Shown: piece by piece, positions 35,208-46,260 of the stretch | How positions within the stretch are numbered: the first letter of the stretch is position 1 | Layout of the letters: every line of letters starts with the position of its first letter | Assembly (NCBI GenBank): GCA_032209605.1 | Contig: JASFXZ010000040.1 | Location: 1,364,001 to 1,428,000, forward strand | Direction of reading: 5' to 3' | DNA: 64,000 bases | Source of the DNA: Mactromeris polynyma | Lineage: Eukaryota; Mollusca; Bivalvia; Venerida; Mactridae | Made by a program: the position numbers and the translations under genes | Notes under the pieces: model-generated | Told to the model about the DNA's origin: nothing | The model's database searches: none | Seen by the model: the letters and a program-made list of their open reading frames with translations, nothing else

Positions 35208-37817
35208 CTTTAGATGTTGTTATGGTGAGAGACAATAGTGCTATTCTGTCAAATATTGTAGTGAGTGATCCTGGACTCTCAGACCATTTAGGAAACATGA
35301 AAAAAGACCATTTTGCTATAACATTTAATGTTAATGTACAAAAACCATTACCTGTAAAAAAAAGTGTGACATACAGAAAGCTACGAGCTATCGACATTCA
35401 TACGTTTAAACAAGATATTGCTCAATCAAATTGGATTAATACAAAAGCTTTAGATGTTGACCTGTTGCTTGATGTTTACACCGATGGACTTACCAAACTG
35501 GTTGATATTCATGCACCGGTTAAGTCAAAGACAATTACGCTCCGTCCTCAAAGTCCATGGTTCACAGATGAACTCCATTCTGCTAAGCATCTAAAAAGAA
35601 AGCTAGAGCGTAAATGGCGTGCGACAAAATTGACTGTAGACCATCACATTTATCGACATCAATGTTCAGTGTTTAATAACATGCTGATCAACGCACATAG
35701 GACACACTACTCAGAGAAGGTAGAAGCTTCAGGAAAAGATGCGAAAAGTTTATTCAAAATAACCAAACATCTTCTTGGGGATACAAATGCTGGCCCGGTT
35801 CTTCCATCTGGGTTTTCGCCTAAGGACACGGCACAGAAGCTTAGCGACTTCTTTACATCTAAAATAGATGACATTCGTAAAGAAATCTCACAGAACCAAG
35901 TTGGTAGTACAGTTGATCATATAAAACATATAAATACTAACTCTAAACTTGTAACTTTGTTACCAGCCACACAGGAAGAAGTGAGGAAAATTATTGAAAA
36001 ATCCCCTAATAAGTCCTGTGAGCTTGATCCGATACCTACGTGGCTACTCAAATCATGTCTAGATGAATTGCTTCCCCTGATTACCAATATTGTCAATATT
36101 TCACTCAGTTCTTGCCATGTGCCAAAGGCATTCAAAAGTGCTGTTATAAGACCTCTTCTGAAGAAACCTGAACTTGACCCGAATACACTGAAAAACTATA
36201 GACCAGTCTCCAACCTTCCTTATCTATCTAAGATTTTGGAAAAAATCGTAGATGTACGTATTGAAACACATCTTACAGAAAACGGATTACACGAACCACA
36301 TCAATCTGCATACCGAAAGTTTCATTCAACTGAGACTGCATTGCTAAAAGTCCAAAATGACATTCTTCATTCTTTGGATAATAATTGTGTAACTGTCCTA
36401 GTATTACTTGATCTGTCTGCTGCATTTGATACAATAGATCATGATACATTGCTTGGTCGACTAGAGAACCACTACCAGATTTCGGGAAAGGCCCATTCTT
36501 GGATATCTTCTTATCTAAATGATAGAGTTCAAACTGTATGTGTCGAAGGTGAACTTTCGGATCCAGTAGTTATGAAATATAGTGTTCCACAGGGATCTGT
36601 CTTAGGCCCGAAATACTTCACTATGTACACAAAACCCGTAGGTGTGATTTGTCAACGGCATGGACTGTTGCATCATTTTTATGCCGATGATTCACAATTA
36701 TACATTTCATTTAAACCCATAGACAATGTGTCAAAGTCTGAAGCAATCCGCCGCATTGAAGGCTGTCTGTCAGAAGTTGTTACTTGGATGAACAACAATA
36801 TGTTGAAACTCAACGCCGAAAAAACAGAGGTTATGCTGTTTTCCTCCAAATCTAATCGTAGACACATAGAGAATGTTACAATTACCGTTGGTGAATCCCC
36901 TATAACATCAAAAGACTGTATCAGAAACCTTGGTGCATATTTCACTCCACATATGGATATGGAGAAACATGTGAACACTGTTTGCAAATCTGCCTACTTC
37001 CAGTTAAGAAATATTGGACGTATTCGTAAATATCTTACACTTGATGCTACTAAAACACTCGTTAATTCTCTAGTTACTTCAAAACTAGATTACTGCAACT
37101 CACTGCTTTGCGGTATCTCCAAATCTTCTTTGAGTAAACTACAGCTTGTTCAAAACACTGCTGCAAGGATCATTACAAGAACCTCACGCTATGATCACAT
37201 CACACCTGTGCTTAAAGATCTGCATTGGTTACCAGTGTGCCAACGGATAAACTATAAAATTCTGGTGTACACATACAAAGCACTCCATAATCAGTGCCCT
37301 CAGTATATTTCAGAGCTTCTGAATGTGTACAAACCATCTAGAGACCTACGTTCTAGTAGTACACTGACATTAGTAGTGCCGAAAACAAGAACTGTGACAT
37401 TTGGAAATGGTTTCAGCCAGGCAGGACCGAGGTTGTGGAACGCCCTCCCTGTCTTGGTTCAAAGTGCCCCATCACTAAATGTTTTCAAAAAGCAGTTGAA
37501 AACGCATTTATTCATAAACCATTATGGTAACTGATATTACTGATGTTATTGTTGCAGCAGAACTTTTTTACGCAGTTTTAAATTGAGTCACTTTTTATGT
37601 TTATTATTGGACATATGATTTGCCAATTCTATTATCTTAGCATTGTTGTGTTCTTAACTTTTAACTTGTTTTTAACTAATGTGTGATAATTTATGAATTG
37701 TAATGTATTTGATATGTATGATTTATTTATATGAATTTACTGTACAGCACTTTTGAACATATTTGTAATATGAAAAGAGTGCTTTATAAATCTGGTATAA
37801 TAATAAATAATAATAAT
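35208..37817 (+). mobile_element. 5'-truncated non-LTR retrotransposon (+ strand)
   Basis: Starts inside the last strand of the endonuclease domain (LDVVMVRDN ... VSDPGLSDH) and runs through a complete reverse transcriptase to a 3' UTR ending in an (aataat)n tail at about 37,797-37,817. A variable 5' truncation plus a short 3' microsatellite tail is the hallmark of target-primed reverse transcription. It lies inside a - strand LINE. Confidence 0.9.
35222..37534 (+). CDS. LINE ORF2 fragment: intact reverse transcriptase, endonuclease lost
   Basis: A 770-codon open frame. Residues ~10-25 hold the end of an apurinic-like endonuclease (DPGLSDH). The RT domain follows: [18 protein letters not shown], the catalytic [17 protein letters not shown] with Asp in motif [17 protein letters not shown] (motif B), [11 protein letters not shown] (motif C with the YADD Asp pair), LNAEKTEVM and the C-terminal [10 protein letters not shown] and [12 protein letters not shown] blocks. 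This form is usual in CR1/L2/Jockey-group LINEs of invertebrates. There is no internal stop, so it is recent, but without the endonuclease it should not be autonomous. The ATG chosen is simply the first in frame; the natural frame continued upstream. Confidence 0.9.
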   Translation: MVRDNSAILSNIVVSDPGLSDHLGNMKKDHFAITFNVNVQKPLPVKKSVTYRKLRAIDIHTFKQDIAQSNWINTKALDVDLLLDVYTDGLTKLVDIHAPVKSKTITLRPQSPWFTDELHSAKHLKRKLERKWRATKLTVDHHIYRHQCSVFNNMLINAHRTHYSEKVEASGKDAKSLFKITKHLLGDTNAGPVLPSGFSPKDTAQKLSDFFTSKIDDIRKEISQNQVGSTVDHIKHINTNSKLVTLLPATQEEVRKIIEKSPNKSCELDPIPTWLLKSCLDELLPLITNIVNISLSSCHVPKAFKSAVIRPLLKKPELDPNTLKNYRPVSNLPYLSKILEKIVDVRIETHLTENGLHEPHQSAYRKFHSTETALLKVQNDILHSLDNNCVTVLVLLDLSAAFDTIDHDTLLGRLENHYQISGKAHSWISSYLNDRVQTVCVEGELSDPVVMKYSVPQGSVLGPKYFTMYTKPVGVICQRHGLLHHFYADDSQLYISFKPIDNVSKSEAIRRIEGCLSEVVTWMNNNMLKLNAEKTEVMLFSSKSNRRHIENVTITVGESPITSKDCIRNLGAYFTPHMDMEKHVNTVCKSAYFQLRNIGRIRKYLTLDATKTLVNSLVTSKLDYCNSLLCGISKSSLSKLQLVQNTAARIITRTSRYDHITPVLKDLHWLPVCQRINYKILVYTYKALHNQCPQYISELLNVYKPSRDLRSSSTLTLVVPKTRTVTFGNGFSQAGPRLWNALPVLVQSAPSLNVFKKQLKTHLFINHYGN

Positions 37818-38043
37818 ATCTAGCATTTCCGTAACACTAGATGTGCGTCCAAAGTCAGACATCGCCCAGCGGGCTGCCCTTCTTTGGACTGACTCTAGCT
37901 GATATATAAGGGACTGGGAAAAGGGAGACCAGATTTCTGAACCATATTCCAGCTGGGGTCGTACTAGGGTCTGGTAAGTCATGGATTTCAGTGGGGTTGA
38001 TTTTGTTTTTAAATTTCTACGACACGGAATCATGACACGGACA

Positions 38044-39139
38044 TAAAAAACATATCATAATTATTATGTGTCCGTGGGAATGGAAACGCCTTATCAGCCA
38101 GCATGCAAATATCGATTTTTCTGTACCGTAACAACGTCTGCAGGTTCTGCAGGGCTCTGTGGTCGCCATTTATTTAGTGGTCACGACTTTTCTGACAATA
38201 AAAATCACACAATACGTACCTTGCAACAATGGACAAAATGTTACTCTAACCAAACATTCATCTGTTTATGCAATTGCAGCAGGTAGTACGCAGACAATGC
38301 ACATACCACTTTAAAATCAGGTTTCCAACTAGGTCATTTTCCAGTAGGCAATTCTGACACAGACGGTTCGTGGATATTCTTACCGCTGTCGTAGTGCATT
38401 CGGGTTATCTAAAGGTCGGCGTTTTTAAAAAAAAAACATCGTGCCAGTTCGAAGGACTTTAAATTCGCAACAATTCGTGTACATTCTTACGGCATTCGTC
38501 TCAGTGTAACTGGGGTTTAAACCGAAGTGGGCATTTTCGAACATAAAATACAGGCGAGCTTAAAATAATCCAGGATTTTAAGTACGAACGCTTCATGTAG
38601 TATCTATCCTGAATGAATAGTGTCTTCTAAAATGCACTGTTATGTGACTTATGTAAAAGAAACAAACCCACGAAACATAAGGAGTTGAGGAGGTATAAGG
38701 GCAAACACATATTGGGTCAGGGGAAGTAAGGAATTTTCTGGCGGGCAATTAAACTGAACCATCATTAATCTATGTAACATTTAAGGGGACAACACGGGGG
38801 AATTGAAAAGGAATTGACGGAACGTAACACAGAGCAAGCTTAGTAAATAAGTGGCTATGGACCAGACATTCTTATCTGCTTGTGGGTATGGATTATACAT
38901 GTACGGTATTCCGACCCTTAACCCATAGTGTATCTTAGTGATATAATGACTATGTGTCTTGTGTATTGTGCTTTGCTTGTAGCGATGTTCATAACTAGGT
39001 TATCTCCCCTTCTAAAGTATATACACCGTATAAACAAATATTATATAGATGGTAATTTGGCTAATTTAAGGACATTGTTACATTCTCGTGTGGTAGTGTG
39101 CATGGTGAAACCCAGAGCATCCCAGGTGAACATATTAGA
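38044..39139. other. Intergenic repeat-bearing spacer
   Basis: No gene seen. It starts with the palindrome cacggacataa / ttatgtgtccgtg at the LINE 5' junction (38,037-38,078) and includes a degenerate copy of the aacgccacatac repeat family at about 38,660-38,850. Confidence 0.5.
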
Positions 39140-40065
39140 TAAATGGTTCTAATGAATTTGTATTATCGCATTATCCGTGGAACAGATTAAAAGAATCTGA
39201 TCCTGACATTATTATCGGCACGGAAACTTGGCTGCATCAAGGTTTTTTCGAACAGGAGGTCTTGCCTGAAGGATACCATTTTGTAGCCAGAAACGAACGA
39301 GGCAACAGTCTCCATGGAGGAGTTATCATCGCAGCCAAGGACAATATTACAGGTTCTGAAATACATGTCGATTCTAATTCAGAAATATGTGCAGCATCAT
39401 TTGACTGTCACTTATTATTTGTTCTGTTTACCGCCCACCAAGCAGCAACAGTGAATACATGGAGGAGGTCTGCAAGTCCTTGAGGAACCAGTATCTAGCT
39501 AACCCCCAGTCTACATTTTGGAGCCCACAGCTACAACTTGCACATAAACCAGCTACTTTTATTAGAAGCCAAAGAGACACAGAATTGCTCCAAGAGGACA
39601 TCGACGCATTACAGCAGTGGGAAAAGGACTTGCTCATGAGTTTCAATCCATCCAAGTGCGAGGTCCTACACATTACAAGAAAGAAATACCTCATCCAAAA
39701 GAACTATACTGTCCATGGTCAGCAGCTTAACATCACTAAATCCGGATGGTATCTTGGAGTAACAATATCAGATGACCTATCCTGGAAAGACCATGGCAAT
39801 ACTACAACAAAAAAGGCAAAGAACAGCTTGTCATTCATAAGGCGCAATTTATCCAGCTGTCCATCAGAGACCAAGGACATGGCATACAAGAGCGTTGTGC
39901 GACCCATACTTGAGTATACATCTACCGTATGGGATCCAAACCATTCTACCAGTGTCCAGCAACTATAGATGCCGTGCAAAGGAGAGCTGCCAAATGTGTA
40001 CGTGGTGACCACGAACCACCAGCAGCACATCCAACATGATTGCCTCCCTTAGTTGGCAGACTCTG
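39140..40065 (+). pseudogene. LINE copy A: endonuclease joined to RT C terminus (internal deletion)
   Basis: Endonuclease words (SDPDIIIGTETWLHQ; LHGGVIIAAKDNITGSEIHV) run to about 39,520. The frame then jumps to the RT thumb/C-terminal part (DALQQWEKDLLMSFNPSKCE; KSGWYLGVTISDDLSWKDH; VVRPILEYTSTVWDPN). The catalytic RT core is missing, and several frameshifts and stops are present. It ends at NMIASLSWQTLQQ, where copy B begins directly. Confidence 0.85.
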
Positions 40066-42263
40066 CAGCAGAAACGAACGAGACAACAGTCTCCATGGAG
40101 GAGTTATCATCGCAGCCAAGGACAATATTACAGGTTCTGAAATACATGTCGATTCTAATTCAGAAATATGTGCAGCATCATTTGTCTGTCACTTATTATT
40201 TGTTCTGTTTACCGCCCACCACGCAGCAACAGTGAATACATGGAGGAGGTCTGCAAGTCCTTGAGGAACCAGTATCTAGCTAACCCCAAGTCTACATTTT
40301 GGATATCTGGCGATTTTAAACTCTATTTGGAACTCTTGTACTATACAAGCCCACAGCTACAACTTGCACATAAACCAGCTACTTTTATCAAGGGCAAGCG
40401 CTTTGACTGTTCTGGGGTGGCACCACTAAGGAATGATGGCATTTTTTTTTTAATGACCCCAAAGTGAAAGCTTCACTCTCAAGTAATCAATTTAGCAGTT
40501 TCTTCACAGCTGAGGACAAGTCAAACCTCCTAACTGTTGCAGGTGACCCACAATCGGGCATGCATCAATTCAGCATCACACAAGAAGGTGTCCAAACACT
40601 CCTATCTTCCCTTGACCCACATAAAGCTTCCGGTCCTGATGGCATTCCCACCCTTTTTCTGAAAGATGGTGCAAACAAGATAGCACATGCACTGCCCCTT
40701 GTCTTTCAAGAATCCCTTAGACAGGGCATAATTCCAGAGGACTGGAGCAAGGCTAATGTCACACCACTATTTAAGAAAGGTGATAGAAGTCAACCATCCA
40801 ATTATAGGCCCATATCTCTCAGTTGACGCCATACTGCTGGACTTCAGCAATGCGTTCGATAAGTCCCGCATGAACGTTTACTCCTGAAACTGAGTCACTA
40901 CGGGAGTTGTATCCATAGCTTCCTTTCCAATAGAACTCAGCAAGTACTAGTTGAGGGCTAAGTCTCCCCTTCTGCCACTGTAACATCTGGAGTACACCAG
41001 GGAACAGTCCTTGGCCCTCTTCTCTTTATTGTATATATAAATGACATGCCTGAGCGCGTTAAATCACCATCTCGTCTATTTGCCGATGACTGTCACCTCT
41101 AACGATACATTAGAAGCCAAAGAGACACAGAATTGCTCCAATAGGACATCGACGCATTACAGCAGTGGGAAAAGGACTTGCTCATGAGTTTCAATCCATC
41201 CAAGTGCGAGGTCCTACACATTACAAGAAAGAAAGACCCCATCCAAAAGAACTATACTGTCCATGGTCAGCAGCTTAACATCACTAAATCCGGATGGTAT
41301 CTTGGAGTAACAATATCAGATGACCTATCCTGGAAAGACCATGTCAATACTACAACAAAAAAGGCAAACAACAGCTTGTCATTCATAAGGCGCAATTTAT
41401 CCAGCTGTCCATCAGAGACCAAGGACATGGCATACAAGAGCGTTGTGCGACCCATACTTGAGTATACATCTACCGTATGGGATTCAAACCATTCTACCAG
41501 TGTCCAGCAACTAGAAGCCGTGCAAATGAGAGCTGCCAAATTTGTACGTGGTGACTACCGAACCACCAGCAGCACATCGAACATGATTGCCTCCCTTAGT
41601 TGACAGACTCTGCAGCAGAGACACAGTCAAGCGAAGCTGCCAATGATGTACCGCATCATGTACAACCTCATAGACATTTCTGCGGCACCATACCTGCATA
41701 CAGCTACAGTAGCAACCAGAGGCCATGTCATCCGATACATTGTCCCCTTCTTCCGAACAGATTACCTACGGCGCTCCTTCTTCCCGTCCTCCATACGTCT
41801 ATGGAACCAGCTACCAGAGCATCTTGCGACGGCCACCTCACTGGAAGCTTTCAATTCTGGGGTGGTGCAGTATCTGCTGTAAAATCCTTAAACTGTGTAC
41901 ATACTTTTAAATGCTGCACTGTTCGCGCCTCACTGCAACCTTGTACAGTCACCGTGTACGTCTATGCTCCAGAGTGAGCCCTGTACACTTTTGGAAGAAG
42001 AAGAAGAGATGTTATTACAATTGAAACATTGACCCCCTTCTTATTTTATATATTTGTATATTTGAAGTTGTAATCAGTATGTTACATGTTTCATTCAGTA
42101 AACTGAATCCATGTGATATTGTTGTTAGAAAAACAATGCTATATAGAAAATGTATGTATGTTGTACACTGTTCGTCTGTCTTGTATGTATGCTTATGTAT
42201 GTCCTCGTGGGCTTTATAGCCTAATTGGAATATGAATAAAATGTCTATGTCTATGTCTATGTT
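40066..42263 (+). pseudogene. LINE copy B: rearranged Jockey/CR1-group element with 3' tail
   Basis: Starts within the same endonuclease segment as copy A (RNERDNSLHGGVIIAAKDN), continues through RT fingers (GVQTLLSSLDPHKASGPDGI; NVTPLFKKGDRSQPSNYRP) and a damaged palm (AILLDFSNAFDK; LFADDC is disrupted), then the C-terminal region to MIASLSWQTLQQR and LWNQLPEHLATATSLE with a stop at 41,880. The 3' UTR ends with a (tctatg)n tail at about 42,240-42,263. It is frameshifted in several places and inactive. Confidence 0.85.
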
Positions 42264-42379
42264 ATCGCCCTTTGTAGAAGAGGCATGTATTTTTTGCTCC
42301 GTAAATCACAAGGAGTAATTTAAAATTGATGGACCGTTGCTTGATTTGTTGTGGCTAAACATTTGTGAATTCATGGTGG

Positions 42380-43835
42380 AATAAAAAAGGCTTCATGCCG
42401 CCGAAGAAAATTCAAACGAAAAAGGACACTACAAAAAACCTAAACGGGGTAAAAGTAAAACTATATCGCCATTGTTTTCGGATAATACACAAAGTTTACA
42501 CAGTACGGATTACACACAGAAACCCGGTTCTACAACTTCTACACAAGTGAACGGTCTATCTGGTAGCGACAATAACAACGTGAGTAGCAACAGTACACGT
42601 TTTCGTCCTACTTCACCAGAATATTTCGTATTTGACTCAAGCAGTATGGCAATGAATCTTTCGCAACCGTTTGGAGGACAATTCATGCAGCATACACAAT
42701 ATGCACCTCAACAACTAACGGCGATGTCAGCGATTTCACCCGTTGCTTCAACAACTTCTCAACCCGGCCTCCTTGGGTTACAACTATATTAGCAGATATC
42801 AAAATCACAAGAAATTCTGTAACAAAAAATGTTAATTCAATGAACTTAAAAACGGATGAACTTGAAACCAAAGTAAGGAAATTCGATCAAAGGGTAAATG
42901 ATGTTGAAAAAGCTAGCTCGTTTATAAGTGACAAATATGAAATTCAAACCAATGAACTTAAAACTACCAAAGAAGAAGTGAAACAACTTGAAAAATCATC
43001 TAGCGTGTCACAAACTGAAATTAAAACGCTAGAAAAAGAAAAAATCCACATGAACAACAATCTCAGAGTCTAGAATTTCGATCCATGAGAGAAAATCTTA
43101 TCATCTATGGCATTCCAGATCAACCAACAATTACGCCCGGAGTATCCACACGAAAATATAACGACTGAAAATGAGGAAACAGCATCTATACACATAAACT
43201 GTGAGCAACTTGACAAGCAGTTCATCAAGGATAAACTCGATATTTGATGCAAGTAGCCTGATTTTTGATCGCGTCCACACAATGGGTAACAAAACGTACT
43301 CTGAAAACAAACCACGACCAATACTTGCAAAAGGAACTCCAAAGGAATGGCGAGATGCTTGAGGTGTGAGGAAGAGCATCATAGAGGTGTGAGGAAAAGC
43401 AACATGATGACAATGAAAATTTAAAACAATTTGATGACGATTTAGACGCAGAATTTACTCTTCGTGAACTTAATTGTGCAATTTTTGCCCAAAATAATTA
43501 AAAAGGTCCAGGTACTGATCAATTGATATCCGAGATTTTTAAAAACTCTTATGAAATGTTCACCCTTTTGAAATGAATTATAAAATAAAATATTCCTGGA
43601 TGGTGAATTTCCACAAAGTTTGGGAGAGGGATTAATTATACCCATTTTCAAGGGAGGTAACCCAGATGCAGCAAAAAACTACAGAGGTATTACATTAAAC
43701 AACATTATATAAAAAATATATCCGCAATTATTAGTAAATCGACTAACAAAATGGACAGAAAAAAAACACAAAAACTTATTGATAATCAATTTGGCTTCCA
43801 AAAAAACAAGTCTACAGTAGATCTCATTGAAATCA
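42380..43835 (+). pseudogene. L1-like LINE, 5' half (ORF1 and RT N-terminal remnant)
   Basis: ORF1 remnants: a Ser/Gln/Thr-rich N region (42,472-42,770), a coiled coil (42,840-43,073: LKTDELETKVRKFDQRVNDV, KEEVKQLEKSS), then an RNA-binding-like block with MRENLIIYGIPDQP and DASSLIFDRVHTMGNK. The endonuclease is deleted, and RT N-terminal words follow (DLDAEFTLRELNCAIF; FGRGIIYP; NYRGITLNNI; QFGFQKNKSTVDLI). The frame is lost repeatedly. The RT stops at the point where the GT31 duplication block begins, and its continuation appears at 46,261. Confidence 0.82.
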
Positions 43836-43906
43836 GCCCCTAACTTTAGCTCCATTATTTTCCGCTGTTAGCGTGCGACTGGGAGCTGATTTTAATGAAA
43901 TTGCAG
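43830..43906. repeat. Short palindromic element at LINE break
   Basis: The ends attgaaatcagc and gctgattttaatgaaat are imperfect inverted repeats around ~45 bp. It lies at the junction between LINE sequence and the duplicated block. Confidence 0.45.
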
Positions 43907-43967
43907 TATATAGTATCTTCATGTTACATGCAATTATTTCAAAAACATTGGCAAGTAAAAAGAATTA

Positions 43968-46260
43968 TATACTAGCGGCTAGTAAATAAAGAAGGTTAGC
44001 ATTATTACGTTCAGTGTGGGAAGAAGAAATTGTTAATAGCAGAAACACTTTGATCTATGGTAAATGTAACTGAATATTTGATGTGATCTAAAGATACATT
44101 TTGTGTATGACCGACGCCAGAAGTGTTCAATGTTTGAAATACTTATCCATTAAACAAATAACGCAGTTTGTGAAACAGAAAATATGCTTTTAATAACGGC
44201 AAAGGTCAACAATGTTATGATTCATATAACAATATATTGTTGTCGCCTTAAAAATGAGGCGGCGTGTATACACAGAGAAGAGCATGTATTCATGTATGCA
44301 ATAACCATTTCAAACAAAATACATACAATATAGCACAACTATAAATTCTTACTGTAAAGTATAAAATTGCGTGTTTGACTAACAATACTATTGCATTTTA
44401 GTGTAAAACCGGATTTACCGAGTTACAAAAATAAAATATATATTATTTAATATTGGCCGATGTGGCAATACAACGGGTGTCCTCTATGGCGACAATGATA
44501 GAGCTGAATATGAACGTGTTCCGTAACGTAGATTCTGTTTAATCAGATTAATTATAGGAAAGTCGATTCATAACATTTTATTTAAATTGTCAACAAATTC
44601 AATACTGATACAAAACTCTTATCATATCCTCTGTTTACACTGAAGCCCAAACACTTGTAGATCTTTTGTTCTGCATTATGAAAAATTGGGAACTATATAA
44701 TTGAAAAATGTGTTATTTATTTTTTAAATAATTTACTAGATCTATAGCTTTAAAAAAAGAATTACATAGCATTGAAAAACACACACTGTATAACTAACTA
44801 AACTTCGAAATGTCAATGTCGAGGTAAGTCCGAGTTTGTTTCATTTGTATTATGTTCGGATCTTTTGCACTAAAGACAAATTTCGTTCCTCAGACGCTGC
44901 GTCAGAGATTGTCATAGCGTAAGTTCCGTACCATGAACATGTCAGCTAATTATGTCAAGTCCCATTTAGGAGCCTTTTGTTTGAAAAGTGCTCACAATCA
45001 AATACCATAAGTGTCTTATTGTCTGTGGAATGTCTACCCATGGCATTACAGCCAAATACGGACAACTCTTATTACCTAATTTATAACACTGTTCTGGCTT
45101 TTCAGCTCCCCAAATCACATCACTACCATAGCGGAACGGAGAATATTTTATGGAGTTCACTTTACTCGGCACAAGACCATACAAAAACACATCGTCGATC
45201 CAAAAGAATTCCGTTGCCAACGATGCCTCGTACAGTTCTGGAATGACGTCATTGGAAATCACGACTGTAAACCCTTGGCAGAAATCTGGATACTTGGTCT
45301 TTCCTTTGAACGTGTCCGAATCCACATACCACTTTGAATCTTTATTTCGAAATATCTGTGAATTGTGTAAACGTCGACATGATATATGTCTTGGAGTTTT
45401 CAAGAATTCGGGGACAAAGCTTTTCAAAAACTTGAATGTATTTACCACTATATCATCATCTACTTTCAATATCACATTCACATTTCTACATCTTTCAGTT
45501 AACCATTTATATGCCATTATACCTTTGTACGTGATATTCTTGTAATCATCAATAAAGTCCCCTTGCAAAATATCACCGTATTTAAGAAATTCTTTCTGCA
45601 GACTATTTTGCAGGGTGGTGTTCGTGACTTTTCCTAACAAGAACATTACTCTTACAGGTCCTAAATCCGGGAAGTATGAATTATTTGTCCATGTAGATCT
45701 GATTGCTCGTCTTTTCTCCACGTTTACTGGAGCACTATGTACTATCACCATCAGTTTTAAATCTGGTGTCGATGAACACAGTGTTGGGTTTTCCAGCTCG
45801 TATTTGAAATTCGGATGCAGAGATTTGACAGCAAGCTCCAGTCCGTCTGGTATGACACGTGGTTTACTTGTTTTCTTAGGTAGTTTGTCCGCCTTTAAAG
45901 TACTATGTGTGATGTCTTGCTTCGATACTCCAAAGGTATTCACGTTTTGAGTGATGATTGCATAACTGCGAAGTACATATACAACACACGCCACCAGAAA
46001 CAATATATAAGCAGTATTTCGTAACGACCTCCGAATTTTTCTCATTTTGAATAGTCGAGTTCTATTAGTAAGTATTTAATCTTAAATTGAAATAACTGAT
46101 TTCTTCCTTGAAGATCAACCACGTGCCGAGGTATATTGCTCACGTGGCTGAGAGAAATAGACGCACGGCAAAATGTGAATTTCATATTCCCTTTTTCTTT
46201 GATGGCGAAAGTTTTTTCCTGAACTAATTATTTGATTAACATCTGTTGTCAGAACATATG
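43968..46260. repeat. Segmental duplication, left copy (contains GT31 gene 1)
   Basis: Colinear with 51,898-54,206 at high identity across coding and non-coding sequence (for example ctagcggc...agaaggttagc on the left and tcagaacatatg on the right). Compared with the right copy it lacks a ~100-bp stretch near 44,070. The sequence outside both ends is LINE. Confidence 0.93.
44966..46045 (-). CDS. Beta-1,3-galactosyltransferase-like protein 1 (GT31)
   Basis: Intronless 359-aa type II Golgi glycosyltransferase of CAZy family 31; such enzymes transfer Gal or GlcNAc in beta-1,3 linkage from a UDP-sugar. Visible parts: a short basic cytoplasmic N terminus, a signal anchor at ~12-30 (AYILFLVACVVYVL), a stem, then the GT31 domain. 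Domain marks are EKRRAIRSTWTN (~110-121), VRVMFLLGK, the metal-binding KVDDDIVVN with DDD at 196-198, CQGFTVVISNDV (~256-267) and FFWIDDVFLYG (~280-290), the family E-D-V-x-x-G position. Four N-glycosylation sequons are seen (NNS, NTT, NIT, NKS). The upstream codon equal to gene 2's first ATG is ATA here, so this start is favoured. Exact donor and acceptor sugars cannot be predicted. Confidence 0.9.
   Translation of the reverse strand: MRKIRRSLRNTAYILFLVACVVYVLRSYAIITQNVNTFGVSKQDITHSTLKADKLPKKTSKPRVIPDGLELAVKSLHPNFKYELENPTLCSSTPDLKLMVIVHSAPVNVEKRRAIRSTWTNNSYFPDLGPVRVMFLLGKVTNTTLQNSLQKEFLKYGDILQGDFIDDYKNITYKGIMAYKWLTERCRNVNVILKVDDDIVVNTFKFLKSFVPEFLKTPRHISCRRLHNSQIFRNKDSKWYVDSDTFKGKTKYPDFCQGFTVVISNDVIPELYEASLATEFFWIDDVFLYGLVPSKVNSIKYSPFRYGSDVIWGAEKPEQCYKLGNKSCPYLAVMPWVDIPQTIRHLWYLIVSTFQTKGS

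Larger units (their letters stand above)
34711..38043 (-). mobile_element. 5'-truncated LINE (- strand), interrupted by another LINE
   Basis: The - strand reads an RT C-terminal region in two pieces. At 38,033-37,818 it reads LKSMTYQTLVRPQLEYGSEI and QRRAARWAMSDFGRTSSVTEMLD. At 35,200-34,892 it continues with [17 protein letters not shown] through PRTVHHWNSLP to a stop. The tail near 34,715-34,735 is a (GATA)n microsatellite on the - strand, typical of LINE 3' ends. The 5' end is truncated at about 38,043. The + strand LINE at 35,208-37,817 sits exactly between the halves. Confidence 0.85.

Noticed and set aside
40464..40826. Possible host gene in the 120-codon frame
   Set aside because: It is the RT fingers of a LINE (DPHKASGPDGIP, NVTPLFKKGDRSQPSNYRP).
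44977..45950. Long + strand open frames (89, 131 and 111 codons) opposite the first GT31 gene
   Set aside because: They are antisense shadows: the same frames recur at 52,916-53,889 only because the GT31 genes are duplicates, and the - strand reading has all the family motifs.
43968..46260. Classical processed retrocopy of the GT31 mRNA
   Set aside because: No poly(A) tract is seen at the expected end, and the ~1-kb flank downstream of the stop is copied too; a DNA-level duplication fits better, though it is not proven.
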